Assembly: GCA_030847615.1 (NCBI GenBank)
Contig: JAUMIR010000005.1
Coordinates: 111,133,116 to 111,197,115 of the forward strand
Source of the DNA: Gambelia wislizenii
Taxonomy: Eukaryota > Chordata > Lepidosauria > Squamata > Crotaphytidae
Length of the DNA stretch: 64,000 bases
Reading direction: 5' to 3'
The notes under the pieces were generated by a model that was given only the letters and a program-made list of their open reading frames with translations, did no database searches and had not been told where the DNA came from. Numbering within the stretch: position 1 is the first letter of the stretch; every line of letters starts with the position of its first letter. This document shows, piece after piece, positions 43,540 through 54,359 of the stretch. A program made the translations under genes and the position numbers.

Positions 43540-46500
43540 TTTCTATCTTGACTACAGTCTCATTTTGATATATTGCTGAACCAAGGTATAGACAGCTTTT
43601 GACTATTTCAATATTTTTTATCACCCACTTAAATGTTATATGGTTGATTATGCCTTTTTTCATAATGTCTTGAAAAAGCCTATACCCCTTTTAATATGAC
43701 CAAAACAGATTTGATGGATACACTTTATAATATGTCTGGGGTCTGTTAAAGCTAGCAGCTTTTGCATGGCTATACTCACTAATTTCTAGTTTGCATGCAA
43801 ATGAACTAATTATATTTGCAGCTCTATAGGAGTTTAGGCACAGTATTTATTTATGGTGAGTTCCTTTTTGTTTTTATCACACACCCTCTCTTTGAGCAAC
43901 ATTCTAGCCATCAACCATTTTCTCTTCCTTTTCTCTTGCCCATTACATTATGTATTGTATTATGGACAAGTTTTATAAGTAAAGCTATTTTATGCTTTAC
44001 ACAGAAGAATAAGCTTGATGTTATATATGTTAGAATCTGTAGGCAGGTGGGTATGGATTTGGTTGTTGTTCAGCTTCTGCATTGCCAGTTTGATTACTCT
44101 GCTTCAGAGATTCATTGCTATTTCTCACATTTTCCACCACGGTCACTGTGCTTTATGGTGGTGGGGGAAAATAAAAATATATTGAGGAGCCATTTCCAAC
44201 ATCCATTTCCTGAAGCTCTTTGCTTGTCTCATTCTCGTGTCCAAGATGTGAAACTGGAGAGGCAGGTGGAAAGAGCATGACATGAAAATCAAGAAAATTG
44301 GAAACAAATATAAACAGCTATGACAATTTAAGAATTAAGTTTTTAACGACCCTTTTAGTGGTCAGTTTAGCCCAACCCACTAATCACTATATTGCACAAT
44401 TTGTGATAAAGAAAAATCTTTTATCATGACATTGCTTTGCCCTCAATCACTGAATTTCATGGCTTTACATGATGATGCCCTCCACTCCTAACGCTTCCCT
44501 GTTGGTTGTTTTTTGTTTTACCATGATTTGTGTCTCCCTCTCTCTCTCTTTTTTTCTAGTAAGGAGAAAATGTGGAATAGCTACAAAGTGTCTTCCAAAG
44601 AGTGGAGTGATTAACACCCATCCCCTGCCGCTTTCTTGGCAAAACCCCTCTCAGAGCCACTTCTGGCTTAGTCCTAACATTCATCTTCATTTCATAAATA
44701 TGTCTTTATCAAAATAGTTGTAATAATAGTTGCCATCTTTGCTGAACTTATTTTACAAAGTTAGCTAATGGGAGATAATTTTCCTTTCAACATTGAAGCT
44801 CAGAGTGCATAGAATCCCAGTTACACCATGCCAAAGCTAAAGCCAAATTAACAGGCCACTTGCAAGTTCAGACTTTAAATTACATTTTTTTGTGTACATC
44901 CCAAAAGATGGCCTACAAGCCTTTTAGTCAATCCCACTGAAGTCCATGGATATTACCTCTGAATATATATGTATAGAATGGCACTGCTAGTGCAAAATTA
45001 CATTATTGTTTGCTTGGTGTTGAACAACATAGTCCATAATATGTAGCCTGTGGTCTTGCTGAGTATAGCAAGAAGCTGTGTTAAACTGCCTCTTCAAATT
45101 AGCTTCTAATATAGAGTATCTAACATTTTGTGGAGGGAAACAACTGGTGCCAAATATCTTTTTGTCATTTGGGTTCAGAGTGTGCTGTTAAGATGGTCTT
45201 TGACAATATTTTCATTTCATTATCATCTATCCACTAAATGTAATCACTGAGTGCTCCTGAGAAAATAAAATTGCAAGCATATTCCTGAGATCTGTTAATT
45301 ATATCACATTGTTCTCAGAAGAAATAATTGGACAGGAAATGCATCAGAATTTGTCACCCTGAAACTGTTAGAACAGTATCAAAATAGAAGTTAATAACAG
45401 ATAAGGCTTATTGAGTAAATGAATGCTTAGGAAAACTACCTCCACTAATTAAATTCACACCCCAGAGAAATATTGATAGTTTTAAAGTAATGCTTTTATT
45501 TTCCTATGAAGGTTTCTAACTGAGAAGGAATTTCTAAATAAGTGAGTTGTCTCCATTTGGTGATCACCATTCCCCAGAGGTAACACCTGAAAAAGAACCT
45601 CAACATTCATGTTGAATTTAGCATTCAAGTTGGATTTTAAAAGTAACTCTAATATTTAACCACAAATACATACAATTGATTTTAAAGAAAATGTCCTAGA
45701 ATATTCTTTGCAAGACATAGTGCTAATAGGGCCTCTATTAATTATTGATTCCTAGGAGGTACACTAAGCGTGATACAGATATTGGTATGATCAGTAAAAG
45801 TGAGGATTGTGGTCCTTTTGACAAATGTTATAATGAGTATGTTAACAACCTGAGAGAACTTTGGTAGTTCACCCTATTGTTCATAGGGATACAAATGTCT
45901 TTGAATCTCAGTCTTGTCCTTCTAATCCCACCTGAATTTTCATCTCATCCTGATTTTGTACCAGATTGCAAGTATTCATGTTTTTCACTCTACACAACAG
46001 TCTATCACTTTTGGTACATTTTTCTTAATTTGTACACTTATTTGTAGAATTTACCAATTTATGCCCCTTTCCAATTTACACAACTTCTTCACACTGACTG
46101 GATTGTGTTTTTGTGTGTTTTAGTTAATTATGAGCATTTTACCACTTTGTGTTTTAAATTATGCCCACAATTTTGAGTGTACTTTTCAAAAACACCCTAC
46201 AAACCTTATAAATGTGTGAATACACGAGGTAAGGGAAGGATTTTCTTGTGGTATTTACTGTATGGTGACAATCTTATAAGAGTGACTTGTATCATTTATG
46301 AATAGCCAAGCCTCACCAGTCATGTATTGTGAACAGCAATCTTATTTTTGTACTTGCATACCATCAGCAAAACAAGAAGGCTGATCAGTTCCATGATAGA
46401 GTATCATACGTAGTTGCTGGATTGCATTGCTCTACAGGTCTGGAACAAGGCAACATTTACTTATTGTATTTGTTTTGGTTCCTCTTTCATGGTGTTTACT

Positions 46501-47145
46501 CTTCTGCACTATGGTGATAAACAAGAGAGCAAACAGAATTTAATTTTTATTTATTTATTTATTTATATCCTGTTTTCTTCCAAATGGGACTCAGTTCAGC
46601 AGCACTAGCAAAATTTCTCAGCTATGTTTTCCCCTCCTATATTAGGCCTATTACAAAACTTAATGAAGATCATTGATTATACCATTGCACAAATATCCTG
46701 TAAGGTGCCCAAGATAGGAATCTAAAAATCATTTAATTTGCATTTCGTTTCTCAAACTTTGATTGACATTCTCAATTTCTACCATTTTTTATCAGGTTGA
46801 AAACACTTTTACCATGCCTGCATTTAAAAACATATTTTGGATTTTTTTTAAAATCCTGAAGATGAATTTTAACACAATTCCCCCATTTAAAATATATTTC
46901 GGTGTAATCTTAAAATATACACATTTTCAAGGTACATATGGTATAGTGCACACTTTTTATTGATTATATTCCAAGTCTCAGAAATGTACTGATTTCCCAG
47001 GCAAGACACATTTCATCCCATTGCAATTTAGATACTTTTGAAGGAAAATGTTAATTTCCACAGTGTTCTTTTCCACAAGATGATGGAGGAGAAACTTCCA
47101 ATTGAGAAGTAGTGATGGAGTGAGGTACTCCAGAATCTGGACATA
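43540..47145. other. Unassigned DNA
   Basis: About 3.6 kb without a recognisable gene or domain. The longest chance frame is 154 codons (43816-44280, +), with no motif or splice context I can identify. A short segment at 44930-44985 resembles a common degraded amniote repeat. A TTTA run lies at 46545-46565. Confidence 0.4.
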
Positions 47146-48099
47146 GGACTTTATCAGACGAGCCCTTAAAACCCGGTCCTGTTCCATTACCCATCCACCC
47201 ACCCTCCTCCCATCCCTGTAACTGAATAAAAAAAAATGTTCACACACTTACCTTAATCCCTGGATAGAAACTGCTCCCCCCTCCTCCGGCTGTCCAGGAA
47301 GGGAATGGAGCTCTCACAGAGCCCCCTCCCCTTCCTGGAGACCAAATTGTGTGGGGAATTTAAAAATAAAAAATCCCCCAAACCTCAAAGCAGTACACCA
47401 AGCACCTAAACACCCTTAAAAAAAAACCAAGTAACCTGGGGAGGGAACAAAAAAGGCTGTCACTTACCTCTTTGTCCCAATCAAAGCAGGAAGTGTCTTG
47501 CAGGGACCTCCCAGGACCTTGCAGGGAGCCCTGCATTGTGCAGGGAATTTTAAAAAACAAAAAACAGACATCAAAAAATTAAATCAAGCACCTAAACAGC
47601 CTTTAAAAGAAACAAGTAAACGGGGGAGGGTACAAAAAAGTTTGTCACTTACCTAGATGTCCAGATCATCACCAGAAGTGTTCTCTGCTTACCTTCCAGG
47701 ACCTTACAGAGGCAGGCAGCCAGGGGAAAATTAAAAAAATAAAAATACAAGCAGATGTCTAAAAATTAAAACAAGCACCAAAACACTTTTGAAGCTTTAA
47801 AAGCAACATGGGGAGGGTACAGAAAAGGTTGTCACTCACCTGTATGTCCAGATCGTACCCAGAAATGTTTTAACATCACGCCAGCATAATGGCAAACCAG
47901 TTCACACACCTGTGATTCTGTTACAGAAATGGAATGGGAGATCTATTGACGACCTTTCCCCGTGAATAAAACAAAACGGAAAGCAAATGGGGTAAGAACG
48001 GTGTCAGAACGGGAGAGGGGAGTGTCATCTGAAAAGAAACCTCTTTAGCAATCCTGTTCCATTTGTGTTCTGGTTTATTAAGCCTGTGTGATAAAGTCC
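47146..48099. mobile_element. TIR element with internal tandem repeats
   Basis: The left end GGACTTTATCAGACGAGC and right end, reverse-complemented, GGACTTTATCACACAGGC are inverted repeats. The flanks ATA and TTA could be a changed 3-bp duplication. The interior holds three diverged copies of a unit of about 185 bp, with 'ggggagggtacaaaaaagg.tgtcact' in parts at 47439, 47624 and 47810. It has no coding frame. Same ends as 30035-30746 and 51811-52371, with a different interior. Confidence 0.7.
47439..47870. repeat. Tandem repeat, about 185-bp period
   Basis: 'gggaggg(a/t)aca(a/g)aaaagg' plus 'tgtcacttacct' recurs at 47439, 47624 and 47810, with 'ccaggaccttgcag'-like and 'aagcacctaaacac'-like blocks between. 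Units are about 75-80% alike by eye. They lie inside the TIR element. Confidence 0.65.
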
Positions 48100-48522
48100 T
48101 TAATGGTGTCATTTCCACTCCTTGCGGGGGGCACCATGTATTACTTCATGGTATGTTAAGCAAGTCCTGATGCATTTGGAGGCCCTCCTGAAAATTACAA
48201 TGAATAGAGAACTGGTTTTCTGCCCCAAAGTCCTGTCTTATCAGTACTCTGATGTCAGAGGGCAAACTTAACTTCCCCATTACCCAACAAGAGATAGTGT
48301 TAATTGAACTTCTTCTAACCCCCTGTTCTCATTGAAACCAGAATTTCCTCATCCCTTCAGCTACATATAGTGATTCCAAAAGAAATAATGTCACCTTCAA
48401 TGAGGTTCAAAACCCTCTGGCTATGTACTTTACCCCTTGAAGTTCAGGAATACAATCCAGCCTTGTGAAACTATTAACCCCATCATGTTTTACTGCTGAT
48501 CCAAAGTCTTCTTTGTGTTGAT

Positions 48523-49161
48523 GGGGTAGTCCAGATGGGAAACAAATCCTCATAGAATCTGGGGGGAATCCTATGTGTCCAAATGGGATCCTGCAGCATT
48601 CTATCATTTTTGGAGGGAAGGGGAGCAAAATTCGGGAACAATACAGGGGCAAGCCTTATACTGATTTTCCCAAGTTTTAAAAAACATTCCCACTGGTTAG
48701 GACAACCTAATTACATCACAGAGCATTCCTGAAGAGGATACCTGATTGGTGGGATGTAGATATGGGTGGAGCTTGCTAAGAAGGCAGCACACGGAACCAC
48801 CATGTTGGATTGTCACCATATTGATTGTGCACTGAGGCAATGAAACTGCCTTTCTTTTTCTAATTTTTTTTCATTCTTTAAGTGGAAGATCGCTCTTCCG
48901 GACCTTGGATTTAGTTGTGTGTTGTTGTTTTTTTTTTAAAAAAAAATACTGTTTGGCAGACAAGTTGGAGAGTATGGAACCTTGAGTAATTCTCTCATGC
49001 CTGCCATCTTGATTCTCTGACATGTCTCTGTGTAACAGCAAATGAGGATAGCTTCACACACCAGCAACCTTGCAAAAACATAATTGAGACAGATGAAAGC
49101 TGCTGCAAATTGCCATAGGTTTGCACCAATCCACATTTTATTCCCTCATCTAGACCACCCC
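48523..49161. mobile_element. Non-autonomous TIR element (GGGGTGGTCTAGATG ends)
   Basis: The left end GGGGTAGTCCAGATGGG and right end 'catctagaccacccc' are inverted repeats. The interior matches 37721-38363 block by block: 'aatgggatcctgca' near the left; 'ttgggctgtttt'-like, 'aatactgtt(c/t)gg' and 'tagct(t/c)cacac' towards the right. Confidence 0.7.
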
Positions 49162-49584
49162 TCTGTTTCCAGAACTGTTTTATTTATAAATCCAATTCAT
49201 CAACTTTATGATCAAAAATGTCATGACAATCCATGATAAAGGATGAAAAAAGGCAATACAAACACCACTAGCAATGTTAAGATCACCTCTTTTTAAAAAA
49301 GTTTTTTAAACACCTCTTTTTTAAAAAGTTCAGAATAAAAGGTGGGAATAAATTAAGTTTTAACAAAATCCTTAAATGAGTAGGCCTAACAAAGCCTCAC
49401 TAGGAAAATTGTTCCACAGTGTAGCAAACTTGGCTTACTTCTGGAAGTAGACGTTGGGAAGATATCTAAGTCAGGGCTAGGAATGGAAAGAATATTTAAT
49501 GGTAAAAAAAGCAAACAAAACACAAACACATGTTTTTCAGGTGTCAAGAATCCTGGAAAGTCAAGAAACTTTGCAGTTTGGGAC

Positions 49585-50560
49585 GTATTCTATGCAAAAT
49601 TTGCACATGGTTGTTTTTCACAGAAAACAGCATTTTCTGAATGGAAAGTAATATTTTAACACAGAAATATTAATTCCTCTGCAGAAAATCTTGCTTTTGT
49701 TGGGACTGACTGATGAAAAGTTTAAAGATATTAATTTCAAGATACTACATTGTATGATATTAGCAGCAAAGCTCCTGTATGCCCCAAACTGGAAAAAATA
49801 CTTCATTGCCAACAACAGAAGAACGGATGTTAAAAGGGTTTTTTTTTTTTAATGGCTGAAATTGATAAACTCTCTAAGCTGACTCAGTAGAAAAAAAAAT
49901 CAAAAGTCTCAGAATCTTTTATTGTTTACATAAAGAAAAAAAGAAGAAAAGAAAATTGCTGTAGGTTCTGAGGATTAACATACCTCCTTTTAGTAGATAT
50001 TTGGTCAGAAGTTAAAATAAGAGTTAAGTTCATAGGGAAACATACAATTAATATTGTCTTTGATTTGCATGGTGGGAAGTCATTTTTTTCTTTTTCTTTT
50101 TCTTTTCATTTTATGTTATGCTGTACAATATATAATGTATAATAATATATGGCTATGTGATAAGAAGTGCTACAACACATATCTATGTTATCTATGTATT
50201 CATAAATATATTATAAAAAAGAATTTTTTTCTGCACAGAAAAAAACCTCTGTAATTCAGAATTTGTTCTATGTAAAATATGCACATAGTTGATTTGCACA
50301 GAAAATAGGAATGCAGAAATATTAATTCCTGTGCATAAAAGGTTGTTTTCTATGAAAATCAAGTATGTGTGAATTTTATGCAGAACAAATTCCCAATTAC
50401 AGCTTTTTTCTGTGCAGAAAACATTTCTCTTTTTATGAACTTCCTGCACATTTTCTGCACAGGAATCAATATTTCTGCATGGAAATATCACTTTCCATGC
50501 AGAAAATGCTGTTTCCTGCACATAAAACACTGTTTTCTATGCAAAACAACCATATGTGAG
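49585..50560. repeat. Inverted A+T-rich repeats around an L1 end
   Basis: The word TTTCTGCACAGAAAA and variants ('tgcagaaa', 'tttctatgcaaaa', 'ctgtgcagaaaac') occur more than ten times. The block 49585-49690 is the same sequence as the reverse complement of 50450-50550, and 50222-50340 repeats it again. An L1 3' end lies between them. It may be a palindromic element split by the L1. Confidence 0.6.
49690..50210 (+). mobile_element. L1 LINE 3' end, degraded
   Basis: Plus-strand pieces read 'ILAAKLLYAPNWKKYFIANN'-like sequence after small frame corrections, then 'MAEIDKLSKLTQ', the L1 ORF2 C-terminus. The 3' UTR has the 'catggtgggaagtcatttttt' motif shared with the L1 ends at 22300 and 27945. 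Confidence 0.65.
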
Positions 50561-50848
50561 TAGAACAGCTCCTGAATTGTGAATAGCTTTTGAAAACTGC
50601 ATGCTTTTCTAAGACTTTCTCACAGTGGGAAGAAAAAATTACTCACTGTAGCCTTCAAGAAGACACTTAGTTACCTCCCGAGTCAGAGTTTACCAGAAGA
50701 TCATGATAACTTGTAAATATTTTGCATTCACTTTATTCAGGAATCACAATTATTCTCTCTATAGCCCTATTGCAGTAGGCCATATGATTCTGATGCTCTT
50801 CTGTGATACATGTCAGTTGGTCCCTATAACCCGGGTTTAAGATTCATC

Positions 50849-50899
50849 TTCCTTCCTTCCTTCCTTCCTTCCTTCCTTCCTTCCTTCCTTCCTTCCTTC
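50849..50899. repeat. (CCTT)n microsatellite
   Basis: About 12 TTCC units in tandem. Confidence 0.9.
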
Positions 50900-51795
50900 T
50901 CACTGTTTGATTCAAGACAACCAAAGGTGGAAACCTAATTAATTTGTGTTTTGCTATTCACTGCTGAACATGCCTAGAACACAAACCAATCTGGTTTAAA
51001 CGGAGCTTCAGAAGTCATCTGTTCAATGTTCTGCTTTGCTTCCCAAGCAAACTCAGTGTAAGCAAAACTTTTGATTTGGTCCTGTGAAATAGAATAGAAT
51101 AGAATAGAAATAGAATGACATGCTTTTTTCAGGAGATTGCTGTCTTCAGTTTCAAAGTTGCAGGATGCGGGGCTTTACTCTTTTACACATCCACTTCTTT
51201 GTGGTTCAGTGTTGTCCCCAGGTACCATTGATAACATGGACTTGCCTGGGGCTATACATTCTGTATTCCTGGAATATGATACACAGGAACAGCTGCATTA
51301 TCCAAACCAGCTGGAATTTTGACTGAAAAAAATCTTCTTCAATGAATCTAGGGCTAACTTTTTCTTTTGCTCTATGGAGAAGAACAAAAATAAATTAAAA
51401 ACACTAATAAAATAATTAAAGCCTATGCATACAAAAATCACCTTTTTAATTAAAAGAAAACACTTTACTTCACCAATTTAGCTAGCTATATGGAGGATCT
51501 TGAGATGGAGGGATGTGAATGATCCTAACTTGATTTGTCCTCCTATAGTGTTGTGGGCATATTCAAAAAGAAGATTCTCTTTGTCCAGAGCTGCTACAAA
51601 ATGAGAGGTTTTGTTGTGTGTGCTGGGGGGAGGGGGAAAGCTGTCAGAACAATTTATGATTTTCACAGGTGGTTCATTTGCATTTCTATGAAATGTGCGG
51701 CACTGAAAAAAATGTGAAAACTGGTGCTTCGGTGATTACAACTGGTTAGGTTATAAATGTCTTTGTGATCAAACAACCTTGCCTATTGTTTTTGT
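50900..51795. other. Unassigned DNA
   Basis: Contains an AGAAT pentamer run (51088-51115). No gene recognised. Confidence 0.4.
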
Positions 51796-51810
51796 TCTCT
51801 CTCTCTCTCT

Positions 51811-52371
51811 GGACTTTATCAGACCACCCTCCATAAATGTTCTTTTGCTGGCATATTTTGTGGCATTTTACTACTGGCAAAAGGCTGCCCCCCCAGATCT
51901 TACCTTGAGCAGTGTGAAAGCACTAATGGAGTAGAATTGGAGCTCTATTTACTTTCTGGTTCCACATCTCACTGATTCTCATGAGAAAACACAAGCATGG
52001 ATAAATTCAAAAATGCATTTTAAAAAACACACAAAAAGTACACACAAGCACGGAAATACACTCACAAAAGTCCCAAGTAAACTGGGGAAGTTCATAAAAA
52101 GAGCATCCCCTACCTGGCTATCATGATCTCACCCAGAAGTGTTCTGTCATTGTTGCTGTATTTGTGAGAGAAAAATTGTGTGAGGTTTCAAACCCAGCCA
52201 TACAGGCAAAAAAGTGCCAGGGGAGATCTATTGATAGCTTGTGCCATCAATAAGAAGGAACAGCTTTTGGACAATACAAAATCATGAAGGATGACATAAT
52301 TTGATATGTGCACCCTTTTGCATTAATTAGGTGTGGTTATGAAGCTGTATTTGCTGTGTCTGATGAAGTCC
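51811..52371. mobile_element. Non-autonomous TIR element in a (TC)n tract
   Basis: The ends are GGACTTTATCAGAC at the left and, reverse-complemented, GGACTTCATCAGAC at the right. It is inserted within a CT dinucleotide tract: TCT on both sides is consistent with a 3-bp duplication but uninformative in a repeat. The interior (51835-52190) matches 2918-3506 in reverse orientation, so these two are true copies. Confidence 0.72.
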
Positions 52372-53102
52372 TCTCTCTCTCTTTCTCTCTCTGCTTAACT
52401 TCACGTGAAGGGGTAAGATGCTACGTTTGTGCAGGGGTTTTTTGTGCACATTACATTTATGTAAATTATAAAACCCATAATGGAAAAATTGGTTGAATTA
52501 ACAGTGCTGTGGTATCATGAGAGTTGTAGCTTTGTGAGATGCTTACAGTTCCTTGCTTGAGATCTCTGGTCTAGTTCCCTGAACTACAGCACCAGAGTTC
52601 TCCAACAGAGAATTCAAAGTAACTCACTGATCATGTTCAACACCTGTTACTTGTCTTGAACATGTTCCTTTGTTATTAGGCTGGTAATGACAATATTTTC
52701 AGAGAGCAAGGGGGTAAAGGAAGCAGCAGCAGCTTCTCTTATGCCAACAGATTTGTTATTCATTTCACAAAATATCTGCTTTTGAAGTGAGTTTTCTAGC
52801 AAGCTTGCCCATTGCCCACACTGTTAAAGACTTGTTAGCTATAGCAATTTGTTCTTCAGGTCAAACACATGGCATTCGAGTTAGAACAAATCACGTTAAG
52901 AACAAGATGTATGTGGAGAGTGTCATGATCTCTTTGGAGTAAACAACATTATTTCTTGTCTTTCTGAAATTTTGAAGGTTATTCCTCTATTTCTGGTTAT
53001 AAAACAAGTCATCATATAAATTAGAAATTTTGACAATGTGTATGTCTACCATGAATAATTTCCACATCATATTAAGAAGGAATAGGAATTCTGATGCCAT
53101 CC
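52372..53102. other. Unassigned DNA with MITE-like fragments
   Basis: At 52505-52620 'gagagttgtagctttgtgag' and 'cctgaactacagcaccagag' resemble the inner arms of the palindromic MITE at 5351. No genes. Confidence 0.35.
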
Positions 53103-53186
53103 TGTTGAACTGCAGCTCCCATCAGCTCTAATCTGTATAACCAATAGTGAAGAATTCTGGGACTTGCAATTCAATAACATTTGGAA
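53103..53186. mobile_element. Small hAT-like MITE
   Basis: 'tgttgaactgcagctcccat' at the left and 'gggacttgcaattcaataac' at the right are imperfect inverted repeats, a form frequent in reptiles. About 84 bp. Confidence 0.55.
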
Positions 53187-53199
53187 AGCTACACAATTG

Positions 53200-53430
53200 C
53201 GTTTTCTATGGGTTTTTTTTTTCTGGGATATGAGGCTGTAATCTGGAAGTATTTATTCCTGATGTTTCGCCTGCATCTGTGGCTGGCATCTTCAGAGATG
53301 CCAGCCACAGATACAGGTGAAACTTCAGGAATAAACTCTTCCAAAACAAGGCCTCACAGCCCGGAAAAAAAAAAAAAAAACCCACAGAAAACCCATGGAT
53401 GCTGGCTGTGAAAGCCTTAGACAGCTACAC
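53200..53430. repeat. Head-to-head dispersed repeat
   Basis: The left arm 'ctgggatatgaggctgtaat' with 'cctgatgtttcgcctgcatc' and 'tgtggctggcatc' is mirrored by the right arm 'gatgccagccacagatacag', 'gaaacttcaggaataaac', 'aaggcctcacagcccgg'. The centre is at about 53295. The same two-armed structure is at 58424-58690, with a single arm at 13371-13448. Confidence 0.75.
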
Positions 53431-53459
53431 AATTTCTACCCCTAATATAAAGATGAGAA

Positions 53460-53720
53460 ACAGCACAGTGTACTGGTTTGAGCAGTGGACTATGACTGGA
53501 GACCAGGGTTCAAATCCCTGCTCAGCCATGGAAACCCACTTTCCATGGCAAGTCACACTCTTCCAGTCTCAAAGGAAGCCAAAGGCAAACCCCCTCTGTA
53601 CAAATCTTGCCAAGAAAACCCAGTGATATGGCCTTAGGGTTGTCATAAGTCAGAAATGAATTGAAGGCACACAATAGCAACAGCAGCAGCAGCAGCAGCA
53701 ACAACAACAACAACAACATG
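53460..53720 (+). mobile_element. tRNA-derived SINE with AGC/AAC tail
   Basis: This is the best-preserved copy. It has an A-box-like 'ctggtttgagcagtgg', the B box GGTTCAAATCC (53508-53518), 'ccatggcaagtcacactctt', 'aaggcaaaccccctctg', 'gccaagaaaacccagtgat' and 'tgaaggcacacaatagcaac'. A (CAG)n then (CAA)n tail ends near 53718. Confidence 0.88.
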
Positions 53721-53826
53721 TGATTCAGTTTCAAAAATAATTAAAGATTTAAGAATAAGCCTTTCTCCAATCTAAAGAGGTTAATTAAAGTTAATTACAA
53801 CCCATTTATATGACTCTGGAGACTAG

Positions 53827-54157
53827 GGAGATTTTCAGACAGGCAAAAATCGCCCCTTGCCGCGCGAGCAGCCTCCCGAAACTGCTGCGCGGCAAGGGTC
53901 TTTTTTGGACGACGCTGTGCCTCTAGCGAAGCCGTCCGTGTCACTTCCGTGAAGCTTGGGACGGCTCCGCGTCATATTTCAATCACGGGCAGCCTCCGTG
54001 CTTGAAATATGGCGCGGAGCCGTCCCAAGCTTCACAGAAGTGACACGGACGGCTTCGCTAGAGGCACAGCGTCGTCCGAAAAAGACCCTTGCCGCGCAGC
54101 AGTTTCGGGAGGCTGCTCGCGCGGCAAGGGGCGATTTTTGCCTGTCTGAAAATCTCC
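53827..54157. mobile_element. Near-perfect palindromic element, 331 bp, inside a SINE
   Basis: The left end GGAGATTTTCAGACAGGC and the right end 'gcctgtctgaaaatctcc' are exact inverted repeats. The two arms of about 160 bp differ at only about four positions (for example cttttttgg against ctttttcgg). TAG flanks both ends (53824-53826 and 54158-54160), a 3-bp duplication. It is strongly G+C- and CpG-rich, unlike its surroundings. It is inserted at the B box of a SINE. No coding capacity; the transposase source is unknown. Confidence 0.85.
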
Positions 54158-54358
54158 TAGGATTCAAAATGACACCCAGCCATGGAAACACACTGGGTGT
54201 GACCTTTGGCAAGTCAAACACTCTCAGCCTCAGAGGCTGGCAAAGGCAAACTTACTCTGAAAAGATCTTACTAAGAGAATCCTTAATAGGTTTGTCTTGG
54301 GGTCAGCAAAAGTCAGAAATAACTTGAAGGCACACAACAACAACAACAACAACAACAA
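54158..54358 (+). mobile_element. SINE body, right part of the interrupted copy
   Basis: 'gattcaaaatgacac', 'tgacctttggcaagtcaaac', 'actctcagcctcagagg', 'gagaatccttaataggttt' and 'cttgaaggcacacaacaac' with an AAC tail. The left remainder ('gactctggagactag') is at 53808-53826. The palindromic element splits the two parts. Confidence 0.8.
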
Positions 54359-54359
54359 A

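Noticed and set aside
43816..44280. 154-codon frame in unassigned DNA
   Set aside because: No domain, no splice context, unremarkable in A+T-rich DNA of this length.
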